Translations under genes and position numbers: made by a program
Shown here: piece by piece, positions 9,198 through 17,481 of the stretch
Numbering within the stretch: position 1 is the first letter of the stretch
How the letters are laid out: the number at the start of each line of letters is the position of its first letter
The notes under the pieces: generated by a model
The model's database searches: none
Seen by the model: the letters and a program-made list of their open reading frames with translations, nothing else
Told to the model about the DNA's origin: nothing
Source: Pseudomonadota bacterium
Lineage (GTDB): Bacteria; Desulfobacterota; Desulfobacteria; Desulfobacterales; JAHIVH01
NCBI GenBank assembly: GCA_018816735.1
Contig: JAHIVH010000073.1
Span: forward strand, 84,101-148,100
Length of the DNA: 64,000 bases
Reading direction: 5' to 3'

Positions 9198-9575
9198 ATG
9201 ATACAAAAACTTCAAAACAATGAAAAAGGTTTTACCCTGATTGAACTTATGATCGTTATCGCCATTATCGGCATTCTTTCCGCCATCGCCATTCCGAACT
9301 TCCTGAGCTACAGACAGAAAGGCTATGACGCCAAGTCGCTGGCTGATGCCAAAAACTGGTATACGGCATGTGCGGCTAGTGCAACCGGCACAACGTCCAC
9401 CACATTTGTCGGCGGTGCATTTCCTGACGGTTATCAGGGAACCACAACGCCTACCGGAACTGGATTTAGTTATGTTGGCACTACTGGCATCATTACTTGT
9501 ACGGCAGTATTTACAAACGCAGGTGGCTCCAAGACGTATACAGTTAATAATACAGGCGGAATCTCTGAATCCTGA
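9198..9575 (+). CDS. pilA: Type IV pilin (major pilin, PilA-like), Thr-rich
   Basis: 125 residues. A short positively charged leader ends in the prepilin peptidase site 'NNEKG^[24 protein letters not shown]': cleavage after Gly12 leaves N-terminal Phe and Glu5, and the hydrophobic segment is the polymerisation helix. The following '[22 protein letters not shown]' continues the helix. The globular part has Cys near residues 60 and 102, which could pair, and is unusually rich in Thr, Ser and Gly (for example 'ATGTTSTT', 'GTTTPTGTG'), a composition suited to O-glycosylation. A strong ribosome site (AGGAGG) precedes the ATG. It has its own sigma-54 promoter and terminator and is flanked by two TMTC-like membrane genes. 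The symbol is by family; an accessory pilin cannot be excluded. Confidence 0.93.
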   Translation: MIQKLQNNEKGFTLIELMIVIAIIGILSAIAIPNFLSYRQKGYDAKSLADAKNWYTACAASATGTTSTTFVGGAFPDGYQGTTTPTGTGFSYVGTTGIITCTAVFTNAGGSKTYTVNNTGGISES

Positions 9576-9601
9576 TATTGTATAGCATAATGAATTGCCA
9601 T

Positions 9602-9637
9602 AAAAGGAGACCCTTTAAAACGGTCTCCTTTTTTTAT
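9602..9637 (+). terminator. Intrinsic terminator of the pilin gene
   Basis: AAAAGGAGACC and GGTCTCCTTTT form an 11-bp stem around a 9-base loop, followed by a run of T. It lies 27 bases after the pilin stop, so pilin is largely monocistronic. Confidence 0.85.
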
Positions 9638-9661
9638 TTAAAATGATTAAAGATGTTGTCC

Positions 9662-9678
9662 TTGGCACGCCAGATTGA
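9662..9678 (+). promoter_or_regulatory. Possible sigma-54 -24 element before the second TMTC-like gene
   Basis: TTGGCACG is a perfect -24 box, followed by TTGA rather than TTGC and one base too far. It lies just after the pilin terminator, where a promoter for the next gene is needed. Weak; co-regulation with pilin is only a suggestion. Confidence 0.25.
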
Positions 9679-9727
9679 AGGGGGCCTTTGTTTACCTTTG
9701 CATACGGATGGGCACCGTATTGTTACC

Positions 9728-12190
9728 ATGAAAAATGTCTCTGCAAAAAAAATGAATACAAATAGGAAAAAAGACACATTCGCCCGGTTTGATACCCTGA
9801 TCTGCCTTTTTCTGGTAGCAGCCACCTGTATCATTTACCTGCAGGTCATCCATTTTGATTTTATCAATTACGATGATGGTGATTATATATCCGGAAATCC
9901 GTATGTACAAAAGGGACTTACCAAAGATACCGTCATCTGGGCATTTACATCCTATGATGCCTCAAACTGGCATCCCCTGACATGGCTGTCTCACATGATG
10001 GACGTGGAATTGTTTGGCATGGCGCCAGGCTACCACCATTTAATGAATGTTTATTTTCATATCCTCAATACATTACTGCTTTTCTATATTTTTTTTCGAA
10101 CGACACGGCAAGTCTGGCAAAGCGCTTTTGTGGCTGCGCTGTTCGCGACCCACCCGCTTCATGTGGAATCCGTGGCTTGGATATCTGAGAGAAAAGATAT
10201 CCTGAGCACATTTTTTGGGTTTCTTGCGGTTGCACTCTATATTCAGTATATTCGGCATCAAAGGATTCGCGATTATGTATTGACGCTTTTGGCGTTTGTA
10301 CTTGGATTGATGTCAAAACCCATGCTTGTGACACTGCCCGTGATATTGCTGTTGATAGACTACTGGCCGCTTGGTCGAATTCAGTTGGATCAGATATCAA
10401 CATTTAAAGATTTTTTCAAAGCGCTTCCCGGTGTGTATCGGTTTTTAAAGGAAAAAGTATTTCTGTTTATACTGGTCGTCCTGTCATGTGTGGTGACATT
10501 CATCGCCCAGCAGCGTGGGGGCGCTGTAGGTACATTTGAGACGTATCCCATTTATACCAGGCTGGCGAATGCCATTGTGGCTTATGTGATCTATCTGGGG
10601 AAGTTGTTCTGGCCGGCCAATCTGTCTGTATTTTATCCCCATACACGACATATTCCCATATGGCAATGCATTGGTGCATTTCTCATTATTTTGTTCATTT
10701 TAACGATGGCTTTAAAGTGCTATAAAAAATGGCCCTTTTTTATCGTGGGGTGGTTGTGGTACTTAATCACCCTTTTACCGGTCATTGGTATTGTCCAGGT
10801 TGGCGCACAGGCATATGCGGACAGGTATACCTATATTCCTTCCATAGGTATCTTTATCATCGTGGCCTGGGGAATGGCGGAATTCGTTAAGCGTTTTCGC
10901 ATAAAACCATGGCTGGTGGGTGTATCAGGCGCTGCAGTGTGCATCGTTCTGATGCAATTGTCCTTCACGCAAATCAGTTACTGGAAAAATTCAAACACGC
11001 TTTTTTCCCATTCGATTGATGTTTCAGATAAAAACTATCTGGCCTATAACAATCTGGGATGCGCCCTGTCCAACCAGGGTCATATTGCGGAAGCCATCTC
11101 TCATTATGAAAAAGCCATCGAAATATATCCGATCTATACGATGGCCTACTGTAATCTGGGGATTTCTCTTCTTGAACAATCCCGTTTTCAAGAGGGAGTT
11201 GACTGTTTTAAAACAGCGCTTCAATTTAATCCCAAATACCATGAAGCCTATTATCACATGGGGTATGCCTATGCGAATCAGGGATTGATAAAAAAAGCGG
11301 TAACCAGTTTTCAGACGCTGTTCGAACGGGTGCCGGATTTTAAAGCTTTGAATGCCAATTACGGTTTATTTCTAATGCAGGAAGGACGGCATGACGAGGC
11401 ATCTGTATTTTTCCGGAATGCCATCCAATTGAAATCGGACTTTTCAATTGTGAAACCGGATAAAATGCATGATCCTCCGGAGACTGCCTTTGAGAAAGCG
11501 TATGTTTATCATTGTAACGGTGAATTTGAAAAAGCGGCCGGATATTATAAAAAAGCGATTTTTCAAACAGGGGATCAGGCAGGGAAAACATATTTGAATT
11601 ATGGAGCGTTGCTTGCGGAAATGGGGAGAATGGCGGAAGGGCTCGTCTATTTAAATAAAACATTGGATACCAATTATATGCCCCCTGAGCTGTTTAATAA
11701 TTTTGGTGTGGCCCAGTTGAAACAGGAAAAACTGGTTGAAGCAACCCGATATTTGAATGAAGCGGTAAGAAGATCGTCTGAATTTAGAAGCGCATATAAT
11801 AATATGGGCGTGGTTCTGGCAAAACAGGGGCGCATTCCAGAAGCCATGGAAAAGTTTCAAACCGCCTTAACATTTGATCCACAATATGTTAATGCATTAA
11901 ACAATTCAGGCATCATTATGTCGCAACAGGGCGCATTCAAAAAAGCCTTGTCTTTTTTTGAAAAATCTTTTGGGCTGAACCCTGAAAATGCAGATACCTG
12001 TTATCATCTGGCAGCTTTTTATGCATGTCAGGAAAGCCCGGAAAAAGCCATTTACTGGTTAAGAAAAGCGATTGATAAAGGCTTTAATCATTTTAATCTG
12101 CTCGAAAATGATGTATTGTTGAACAATCTGAAATCACTGGCCAGTTACAACGATTTAATCACGAATATCCAAGCTGAAGATACGAGATAA
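9728..12190 (+). CDS. TMTC-like membrane protein with TPR repeats, putative protein O-glycosyltransferase
   Basis: About 820 residues from ATG 9728; the frame is open back to 9653, but the extra residues look non-coding and no start has a clear ribosome site (ATG 9752 is also possible). The N-terminal half carries about ten membrane segments and TMTC signatures: 'FDFINYDDGDYISGNPYVQ' after the first segment, with the acidic pair expected in the catalytic loop of GT-C enzymes; 'WLSHMMDVELFGMAPGYHH'; and 'THPLHVESVAWISERKDIL'. From about residue 440 to the end it is a long TPR array, each repeat of the 'A..NLG..L..QG...EA...Y..AI...P' type. It lies between pilin and a DPM1-like synthase (4 bases downstream). 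Transfer of a polyprenyl-phosphate-linked sugar to pilin Thr/Ser is inferred by analogy with eukaryotic TMTC. Confidence 0.8.
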   Translation: MKNVSAKKMNTNRKKDTFARFDTLICLFLVAATCIIYLQVIHFDFINYDDGDYISGNPYVQKGLTKDTVIWAFTSYDASNWHPLTWLSHMMDVELFGMAPGYHHLMNVYFHILNTLLLFYIFFRTTRQVWQSAFVAALFATHPLHVESVAWISERKDILSTFFGFLAVALYIQYIRHQRIRDYVLTLLAFVLGLMSKPMLVTLPVILLLIDYWPLGRIQLDQISTFKDFFKALPGVYRFLKEKVFLFILVVLSCVVTFIAQQRGGAVGTFETYPIYTRLANAIVAYVIYLGKLFWPANLSVFYPHTRHIPIWQCIGAFLIILFILTMALKCYKKWPFFIVGWLWYLITLLPVIGIVQVGAQAYADRYTYIPSIGIFIIVAWGMAEFVKRFRIKPWLVGVSGAAVCIVLMQLSFTQISYWKNSNTLFSHSIDVSDKNYLAYNNLGCALSNQGHIAEAISHYEKAIEIYPIYTMAYCNLGISLLEQSRFQEGVDCFKTALQFNPKYHEAYYHMGYAYANQGLIKKAVTSFQTLFERVPDFKALNANYGLFLMQEGRHDEASVFFRNAIQLKSDFSIVKPDKMHDPPETAFEKAYVYHCNGEFEKAAGYYKKAIFQTGDQAGKTYLNYGALLAEMGRMAEGLVYLNKTLDTNYMPPELFNNFGVAQLKQEKLVEATRYLNEAVRRSSEFRSAYNNMGVVLAKQGRIPEAMEKFQTALTFDPQYVNALNNSGIIMSQQGAFKKALSFFEKSFGLNPENADTCYHLAAFYACQESPEKAIYWLRKAIDKGFNHFNLLENDVLLNNLKSLASYNDLITNIQAEDTR

Positions 12191-12194
12191 ACAC

Positions 12195-12944
12195 ATGCAT
12201 AAGAATCAGAAAGTCATTGTTGTCATGCCAGCCTATAATGCAGAAAAAACCCTGAAGATGACCTATGATGAAGTTATGGCCCAGGATGTTGTGGATCTGG
12301 TCATTGTGGTGGATGACAACAGTCAGGATCAGACGGTTGCAATAGCAGAAAATCTTCCTGACACCATTGTATATACCCATGAAAAAAATACGGGATATGG
12401 CGGCAACCAGAAATCCTGCTACAGGATAGCTCTTGAACAAGGCGGTGATATTATCATCATGGTACATCCGGATTATCAGTACACCCCGAAACTGATTCCC
12501 GCTATGGTGACTTTGATCGGGAATGGGCTTTACCACTGTGTGTTGGGTTCAAGAATTCTCGGAGGGTATGCATTGAAAGGCGGCATGCCTGCATGGAAAT
12601 ATGTGGCCAACCGGTTTCTGACTTTTGCTGAAAATGTATTGATCGGCGCCAAGTTATCCGAATATCATACCGGATACCGGGCTTTTTCAAGAGAGCTGCT
12701 GGAAAAAATGCCGCTTGGGTCAAATTCGGATGACTTTGTGTTTGACAACCAGATGCTGGCCCAGATCATATGGTTGGGATATCAGATTGCAGAAATCAGC
12801 TGCCCGACCAAATATTTTCCTGAAGCCTCGTCAATCAATCTGAAAAGAAGCATCAAATACGGTATCGGCTGTCTTGAAACCGCATTTGCTTTTCGTTTGG
12901 CCAAATTACATCTTCTCCAGTCACCATTGTTCCGGTCAAAATAA
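12195..12944 (+). CDS. GT2-family glycosyltransferase, DPM1-like polyprenyl-phosphate sugar synthase
   Basis: 249 residues forming one GT-A domain. 'VIVVMPAYNAEKTL' at the N-terminus, 'VDDNSQDQT' (nucleotide-binding Asp pair) near residue 45, 'MVHPDYQYTP' in place of the usual D-x-D near residue 92, and 'LSEYHTGYRAFSRELL' near 155 match the dolichyl-phosphate mannose synthase group. There are no C-terminal membrane segments, so it resembles soluble DPM1 rather than the GtrB type. It starts 4 bases after the TMTC-like gene, so the two are almost certainly co-translated. That fits a donor-making enzyme feeding a membrane glycosyltransferase that uses polyprenyl-phosphate sugar. Sugar identity is unknown. 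Confidence 0.85.
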   Translation: MHKNQKVIVVMPAYNAEKTLKMTYDEVMAQDVVDLVIVVDDNSQDQTVAIAENLPDTIVYTHEKNTGYGGNQKSCYRIALEQGGDIIIMVHPDYQYTPKLIPAMVTLIGNGLYHCVLGSRILGGYALKGGMPAWKYVANRFLTFAENVLIGAKLSEYHTGYRAFSRELLEKMPLGSNSDDFVFDNQMLAQIIWLGYQIAEISCPTKYFPEASSINLKRSIKYGIGCLETAFAFRLAKLHLLQSPLFRSK

Positions 12945-13002
12945 ACACCTGCCGGCTTTCAGTCGCTGATTGTTAAATTTTTTTAAGTCTTTAATGGGGT
13001 GT

Positions 13003-13016
13003 GGCATATAAATGGC
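13003..13016 (+). promoter_or_regulatory. Weak sigma-54-like element before the broken gene pair
   Basis: GG and GC are separated by exactly ten bases within TGGCATATAAATGGCA, about 70 bases before the GTG at 13086. The -24 box is imperfect. It may be the relic of the promoter of the disrupted gene. Confidence 0.25.
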
Positions 13017-13085
13017 ATTGATTAAAATAGTCTGACTTTTACCGGAAGCGATGATTTGTTCATTTCAATTTGAGAGGAACCTAAG

Positions 13086-13238
13086 GTGCATCTAAAGATT
13101 ATTTTTTTCATTCTGTATGGGTTTGTTTTTGCCACAGGCGCGACAGGGCTCATCTATCAGGTAACCTGGCAGAAATATCTTAGCAGGCTTTTGGGAAGCG
13201 ACAGCATTGCGATTGCGATAACCCTTGCCACCTTATAG
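13086..13238 (+). pseudogene. N-terminal fragment of a fused MFS/spermidine synthase-like membrane protein
   Basis: A GTG start with a ribosome site (GAGGAACCTAAG) opens a 50-codon frame ending at TAG. The peptide 'FVFATGATGLIYQVTWQKYLSRLLGSDSIAIAITLATL' is the first membrane segment and loop of the spermidine-synthase-like membrane proteins that often begin 'SG..ALIYQVVW...L...LGSs..A.a..Laa'. Everything after residue ~48 is missing. The sequence changes abruptly at about 13235 into a pilin in another frame. Deletion joining two genes is the simplest reading; an assembly chimera is the alternative. Confidence 0.7.
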
Positions 13239-13555
13239 CGATTATCGGTATTCTGGCTGCCATTGCCATTCCTAATTTTGTAAGCTACCGGCAAAAAGGA
13301 TACGACGCCCAGGCACTTTCTGACACTAAAAATTTCTACGCGATGGCCGTGCGTTGGTCAACCGGTAATATATCCTGTGCGTTTGATGCAGAAAATTTGC
13401 CCAAAGGATATTATGGCATGCCTCCTGACAATGGGTCTTTCGTATATACGGCATCCACGGGAATCGTGACCTGTAATGCTTCATTTTTACATAATAACGG
13501 TACCTTAAGATATTCATTAAATGATTCCGGACAGATTGCAACAACGGCAAAATAA
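13232..13555 (+). pseudogene. Headless type IV pilin (5'-truncated paralogue of the pilin at 9198)
   Basis: From about 13232 the frame reads '[42 protein letters not shown]' and ends at TAA 13555. It aligns with the intact pilin from the middle of its N-terminal helix to the C-terminus, including the two globular Cys and a final 'SLNDSGQIATTAK'. The leader peptide, the processing Gly, Phe1 and Glu5 are missing, replaced by the broken synthase gene. An internal ATG at 13343 could start only a 70-residue head fragment. It cannot be a normal prepilin. Its globular part is much less Thr-rich than the intact pilin. Confidence 0.85.
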
Positions 13556-13788
13556 ACGCATGTGTCAGAATGATGCGCAGGATTTTCAGGAAGCTGTCTG
13601 TATCTTATATATTTTCCCCATATCCGGTGGCCGATCAAGTATTTGACTTTTCATGCGGTGTGTCTGTATAAATGTACCAACATTAGAAAAGAGATCCGCA
13701 GACAGTGTCTTTTATCTGATGACAAGCGGTTGACCGGTGATGAATACCGGATGATTGCCCTGTAAATTTTTATGAAAAATGGTGACCT

Positions 13789-14991
13789 ATGAAAGAATGG
13801 CTTGAGGGAAAAACGATTGTTCTGTGCGTCTGTGGCGGTATTGCCGCCTATAAAAGTGTCGAGGTCTTGAGGCTTTTACAGAAACAGGGTGCAACAGTAA
13901 GAGTAATCATGACCCAGGGGGTTCAGGAGTTTGTAGGGCCGCTGACGTTTCAGGCCTTATCCGGTCAGCCGGTTTTTACCTCCCTTTTTGAAAAGAACGA
14001 TTCCTCAACCATGCGGCATATTGACTGGGCCAGGGAAGCCGATGCCGTCATTGTGGCGCCTGCGACGGCAAATATTATTGGAAAACTGGCAAACGGTATC
14101 GCAGATGATGCCATGAGCACCTTTATGATGGCTGTCAGATCGCCGGTATTATTATGCCCCTCCATGAACACCCATATGTACGAAAACCGGGCGGTTCAGA
14201 GGAATATTGATATTCTTGAAGCAGACGGGTGTTATATCGTTGAACCGGGAACAGGTGAGCTGGCTTGCGGGGATAGGGGGGCAGGACGTTTTCCTGACCC
14301 CTGGATTATTGTGGACAGGCTTCTGGCGTTTTTAACGCCAAAAGATTTTACCGGAAAAAAAATTCTGGTCACAGCCGGGCCCACCCAGGAGCCTATAGAT
14401 CCTGTCCGGTTTATCAGCAACCCGTCATCCGGGAAAATGGGATTTTCCGTTGCCCGTATGGCTGAATACAGAGGGGCTGATGTGACGTTGATTTCTGGCC
14501 CGGTGAGTCTTCCTGATCCGTTGAATGTGGCGTGTCTTCGGACACGCACCACCCTTGAAATGGAAAAGGCGGTTTTTGATCATGTCAAGGATGTCGATGT
14601 GGTCATTAAATCCGCAGCCGTATCAGACTACAGGGTTGAAAAACCTTCGGCGCATAAAATCAAGAAAGATAAGGACAATATGATCCTGACCCTTGTGAAA
14701 AATACGGACATTCTGAAAGAACTGGGCAAAATCAAGAAAAAACAGATTCTTGTGGGATTTGCAGCTGAAACGGAAGATCTGGTTAAAAATGCTGAAAAGA
14801 AAATCAGAGAAAAAAATCTCGACATGATCGTGGCCAATATTGTGGGGCAAAAGACATCCGGTTTCGGGATCGATACGAATATTGTAAGGTTTCTCTATCA
14901 GGATGGCACAAACGAGGAACTCCCTTCCATGCTGAAAGAAGAGGTGGCCATGATGCTTCTTGATAGAATCAAACACCTGATGGCGCGTTAA
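13789..14991 (+). CDS. coaBC: Bifunctional phosphopantothenoylcysteine decarboxylase / phosphopantothenate-cysteine ligase
   Basis: 400 residues, the usual fused length. The N-terminal CoaC flavoprotein domain shows 'VCGGIAAYKSVEVLRLL', the catalytic His in 'MRHIDWAREAD' near residue 76, the PxMNxxMW-type motif 'CPSMNTHMY' near 125 and the active-site Cys in 'LACGDRGAGR' near 160. The C-terminal CoaB domain (from ~190) shows 'ILVTAGPTQEPIDPVRFISN' and 'KSAAVSDYRV'. Together they ligate cysteine to 4'-phosphopantothenate using CTP and decarboxylate the product to 4'-phosphopantetheine for CoA. It is followed by the UDG-like gene on the same strand after about 50 bases. Confidence 0.96.
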   Translation: MKEWLEGKTIVLCVCGGIAAYKSVEVLRLLQKQGATVRVIMTQGVQEFVGPLTFQALSGQPVFTSLFEKNDSSTMRHIDWAREADAVIVAPATANIIGKLANGIADDAMSTFMMAVRSPVLLCPSMNTHMYENRAVQRNIDILEADGCYIVEPGTGELACGDRGAGRFPDPWIIVDRLLAFLTPKDFTGKKILVTAGPTQEPIDPVRFISNPSSGKMGFSVARMAEYRGADVTLISGPVSLPDPLNVACLRTRTTLEMEKAVFDHVKDVDVVIKSAAVSDYRVEKPSAHKIKKDKDNMILTLVKNTDILKELGKIKKKQILVGFAAETEDLVKNAEKKIREKNLDMIVANIVGQKTSGFGIDTNIVRFLYQDGTNEELPSMLKEEVAMMLLDRIKHLMAR

Positions 14992-15043
14992 GGCATTGGC
15001 CTCAGCTATATCTGTGCCGCCACATGATGGGAACTGAAAACAA

Positions 15044-15787
15044 ATGCCGGACCCGGAGAAAGCAGCAGATCAGACAATGGACAAAAACTTTTTTTATAGT
15101 TTGACCGGAGAGGACAGGTTGATTTCTGTTCTCGATGAAATAAAAACATCCCTTGCTTGCCTGGCAGAACTGGGTGTAAAGGGTGTCGACTGTTCCCGGG
15201 AGAGCCTGGACCGTCTGGAGAAGTGGGGCAAAGGCGGGAGCATTCAGATTGATTCGCTTGAATCCATATCTGATGATATCCGTGTGTGCAACAAATGCAG
15301 CCTGCATCGGAAACAGTCAAAAAAGCCCTTGGAAAAAGGGCCTGAAAACGCGGCACTCGTGTTTGTGGTTCACTGGCCGGATACGGAACCCGCCTTGCCG
15401 TTTTCAGGGCCATCCGGAGAACTTTTGCTAAAAATTATTCAGGCCATGCATATTCAGGCAGATGATATTTATATTCTGAACATCCTGAAATGCAGGCCGG
15501 ATGGGGATATATCCCCGTTTTCAGATGACACAAAAGCCTGTATGGCATTTCTAATGCGCCAACTGGTCGTTATCAAACCCAAAGTGATTTGTGCCATGGG
15601 GCCTTTTGCGGCCCATGCGTTGTTGAATACTGACAGGCCACTCGATAGCTTGCGAGGACGTTTCCATGAGTATCATGGCATAAGCGTCATGCCCACCCAT
15701 CATCCCGATATGTTGATGGTCAATCCTGAAAAAAAGCGCGATGTCTGGGATGATGTGAAGAAAATAATGGAACGGATTGGTCTTTAA
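15044..15787 (+). CDS. Family 4-type uracil-DNA glycosylase-like Fe-S protein with degenerate motif 1
   Basis: 247 residues with the overall layout of family 4 (thermophile-type) uracil-DNA glycosylases. Cys pairs that ligate a [4Fe-4S] cluster are present: 'VCNKC' near residue 84, then 'LKCRPD' and 'KACMAFL' near 150-165. 'PKVICAMGPFAAHALL' and the C-terminal 'PTHHPDMLMVNPEKKRDVW' correspond to later conserved blocks. The catalytic motif 1, normally GEAPGxxED in front of 'PFVGxAG', is here 'FVVHWPDTEPALPFSGPSG', lacking GEAPG and the acidic residues. Uracil excision is therefore doubtful; binding or another base specificity is possible. The first 70 residues are family-variable. Start chosen at ATG 15044, though its ribosome site is weak. 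Confidence 0.75.
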   Translation: MPDPEKAADQTMDKNFFYSLTGEDRLISVLDEIKTSLACLAELGVKGVDCSRESLDRLEKWGKGGSIQIDSLESISDDIRVCNKCSLHRKQSKKPLEKGPENAALVFVVHWPDTEPALPFSGPSGELLLKIIQAMHIQADDIYILNILKCRPDGDISPFSDDTKACMAFLMRQLVVIKPKVICAMGPFAAHALLNTDRPLDSLRGRFHEYHGISVMPTHHPDMLMVNPEKKRDVWDDVKKIMERIGL

Positions 15788-15848
15788 TTAATTTGTATTG
15801 ACTTTCAGTGCCCATTTGATTTTATTGATCGGACAGTGTTGGAGCAAA

Positions 15849-15880
15849 CGGAGGCAAATTCGCCTCCGTTTTATGTTTTA
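15849..15880 (+). terminator. Intrinsic terminator after the UDG-like gene
   Basis: CGGAGGC and GCCTCCG form a 7-bp GC-rich stem around a 6-base loop, followed by TTTTATGTTTTATT. It ends the coaBC/UDG unit just before the next gene. Confidence 0.8.
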
Positions 15881-15912
15881 TTCATCCATGAACTCAGGAA
15901 AAAGGGATAACA

Positions 15913-16491
15913 TTGAATAGAATCGATCCTGAAAAACTGGCATTTGATATTGATGGTGTGATTGCAGATACCATATCGCTTTTTCTTGCGATTGCCCGTG
16001 ACGAATATCATATCAATTCGGTAAAATATCAGGATATTTCGTCTTACTCCATTGAATCTCTGGATGGCATTGACCCGGATATTGTTTTTGAAATTTTTAC
16101 GAGGATCGTTGACGGTGAATTCTCGCACTCCCTGGAACCTGTTTGTGGCGCACCAAAGTTGCTCTCAAGGCTCCATCAACATACGGGCAGACTTCTTCTC
16201 GTAACCGCAAGGCCCAGAAAAAAAGCCATTTACGCCTGGATAGAGAAGGAAATACCTGTCCCTGTTGAATCCATAGAAATCATCGCCACAGGTTCCTTTG
16301 AAGGCAAGGTGGAGGTGTTAAATGCATATGGCATTACCCACTTTGTTGAAGACAGGCTTGAAACAGGATTTATTTTAAATGATGCCGGGATAACCCCGAT
16401 AATTTTCAATCAGCCATGGAACCAGAAAGAACATCCTTTTATAACGGTCAACGGCTGGGAAGAACTTGAGAATATTATATATTTCCCATGA
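15913..16491 (+). CDS. HAD-superfamily phosphatase (nucleotidase-like)
   Basis: 192 residues, starting at TTG 15913 after AGGAAAAAGGG. Motif I 'LAFDIDGVIADT' (nucleophile Asp and the acid/base Asp two residues later) lies at 9-20, motif II is the Thr in 'LLLVTARPRKKA' near residue 96, and 'HFVEDRLETGFIL' near 147 carries the motif III/IV acidic residue. A helical cap separates motifs I and II. The pattern resembles 5'-nucleotidase/NT5C-type and YorS-like HAD proteins; the substrate is unknown. It overlaps xerC by four bases (ATGA), so the two are co-translated, an arrangement without an obvious functional reason. Confidence 0.8.
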   Translation: MNRIDPEKLAFDIDGVIADTISLFLAIARDEYHINSVKYQDISSYSIESLDGIDPDIVFEIFTRIVDGEFSHSLEPVCGAPKLLSRLHQHTGRLLLVTARPRKKAIYAWIEKEIPVPVESIEIIATGSFEGKVEVLNAYGITHFVEDRLETGFILNDAGITPIIFNQPWNQKEHPFITVNGWEELENIIYFP

Positions 16492-17474
16492 CAACATCAT
16501 CACACCATCAATGGATTGATTATTTTATCGAAGCGCTTTCATCTGAGAAAGGGTATTCGATCCATACGTTGAGAGCCTATCGTCAGAATCTGCTGGAGTT
16601 TTTTCTGTACGTTACCGGGAAAATGGTCAACGCAGAAGCAAAAAAAGGTGTTGCCCCCTCGATTTTCCCCGGAGACATTGACGCCTTGATGATCAGGGAT
16701 TATCTTGGGTACTTATTTAAAAAAAAGAACAAAAAGTCGTCGATTTCAAGAAAACTGTCAGCCCTTCGTTCTTTTTTTAAATATCTGGTAAAGCATGGTG
16801 TGATCAAGGATAGCCCGGCGGATTTGATCAGCACACCCAAGCAGGAAAAACCGGTGCCCCGATTTCTGCCGGTTGATGATATGTTCAGGCTGATTGAGGC
16901 GGTTCCTGTAAACTCGCTTTTGGGGATCAGGAATCTGGCGATTCTGGAGACACTTTATTCAACAGGAATTCGTGTTTCGGAACTGGCCGGTCTGGATCAA
17001 AAGGATGTTGACGTTAACGAAGGATTAATCCGGGTCAGGGGAAAAGGAAACAAGGAAAGGATTGTCCCTGTGGGAAAAAAAGCGGTTAAGGCGATTCAAC
17101 TGTATCGGGAAACACTTTCTGTCCAAGGGGTTTTTTGTAAAAGTAATCGCTCTGAGATGACGGGAAAGGTTGGTTTGCACACGCCTACAGATGGCAAAAC
17201 CCCGCTTTTTTTAAATAAAAACCGGGGGCGTTTATCCACACGGTCTATTGAAAGAATGTTGGACGGTGTTGCCATTAAAAGCGGCCTTCCCGTTCCGGTG
17301 TCACCTCATGTATTTCGTCATACATTTGCCACTCATCTTCTGGATGCGGGCGCGGATTTAAGGATCGTTCAGGCGCTTTTGGGTCATGAAAGTCTTTCAA
17401 CAACCCAGAAATATACCCATGTGACAATGGACAGATTAATGGAAACCTATGATAAATCACATCCCAGAAGGTAA
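16488..17474 (+). CDS. xerC: Tyrosine recombinase XerC/XerD
   Basis: 328 residues, slightly longer than the usual ~300 because of a Lys/Ser-rich stretch around 215-240. The SAM-like N-terminal domain (1-110) includes 'GYSIHTLRAYRQNLLEF'. The catalytic domain holds 'STGIRVSELAGL' (Arg1), 'GKGNKERIVPVG' (Lys), 'HVFRHTFATHLL' (His-x-x-Arg), 'LGHESLSTTQKYTHV' (His and the nucleophile Tyr). It resolves chromosome dimers at dif with its partner recombinase. The position directly before hslV-hslU matches the conserved codV/xerC-hslVU order in several phyla, so it is the host recombinase rather than a phage integrase. XerC versus XerD cannot be separated with certainty. Confidence 0.9.
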   Translation: MTTSSHHQWIDYFIEALSSEKGYSIHTLRAYRQNLLEFFLYVTGKMVNAEAKKGVAPSIFPGDIDALMIRDYLGYLFKKKNKKSSISRKLSALRSFFKYLVKHGVIKDSPADLISTPKQEKPVPRFLPVDDMFRLIEAVPVNSLLGIRNLAILETLYSTGIRVSELAGLDQKDVDVNEGLIRVRGKGNKERIVPVGKKAVKAIQLYRETLSVQGVFCKSNRSEMTGKVGLHTPTDGKTPLFLNKNRGRLSTRSIERMLDGVAIKSGLPVPVSPHVFRHTFATHLLDAGADLRIVQALLGHESLSTTQKYTHVTMDRLMETYDKSHPRR

Positions 17475-17481
17475 TTAAAAA

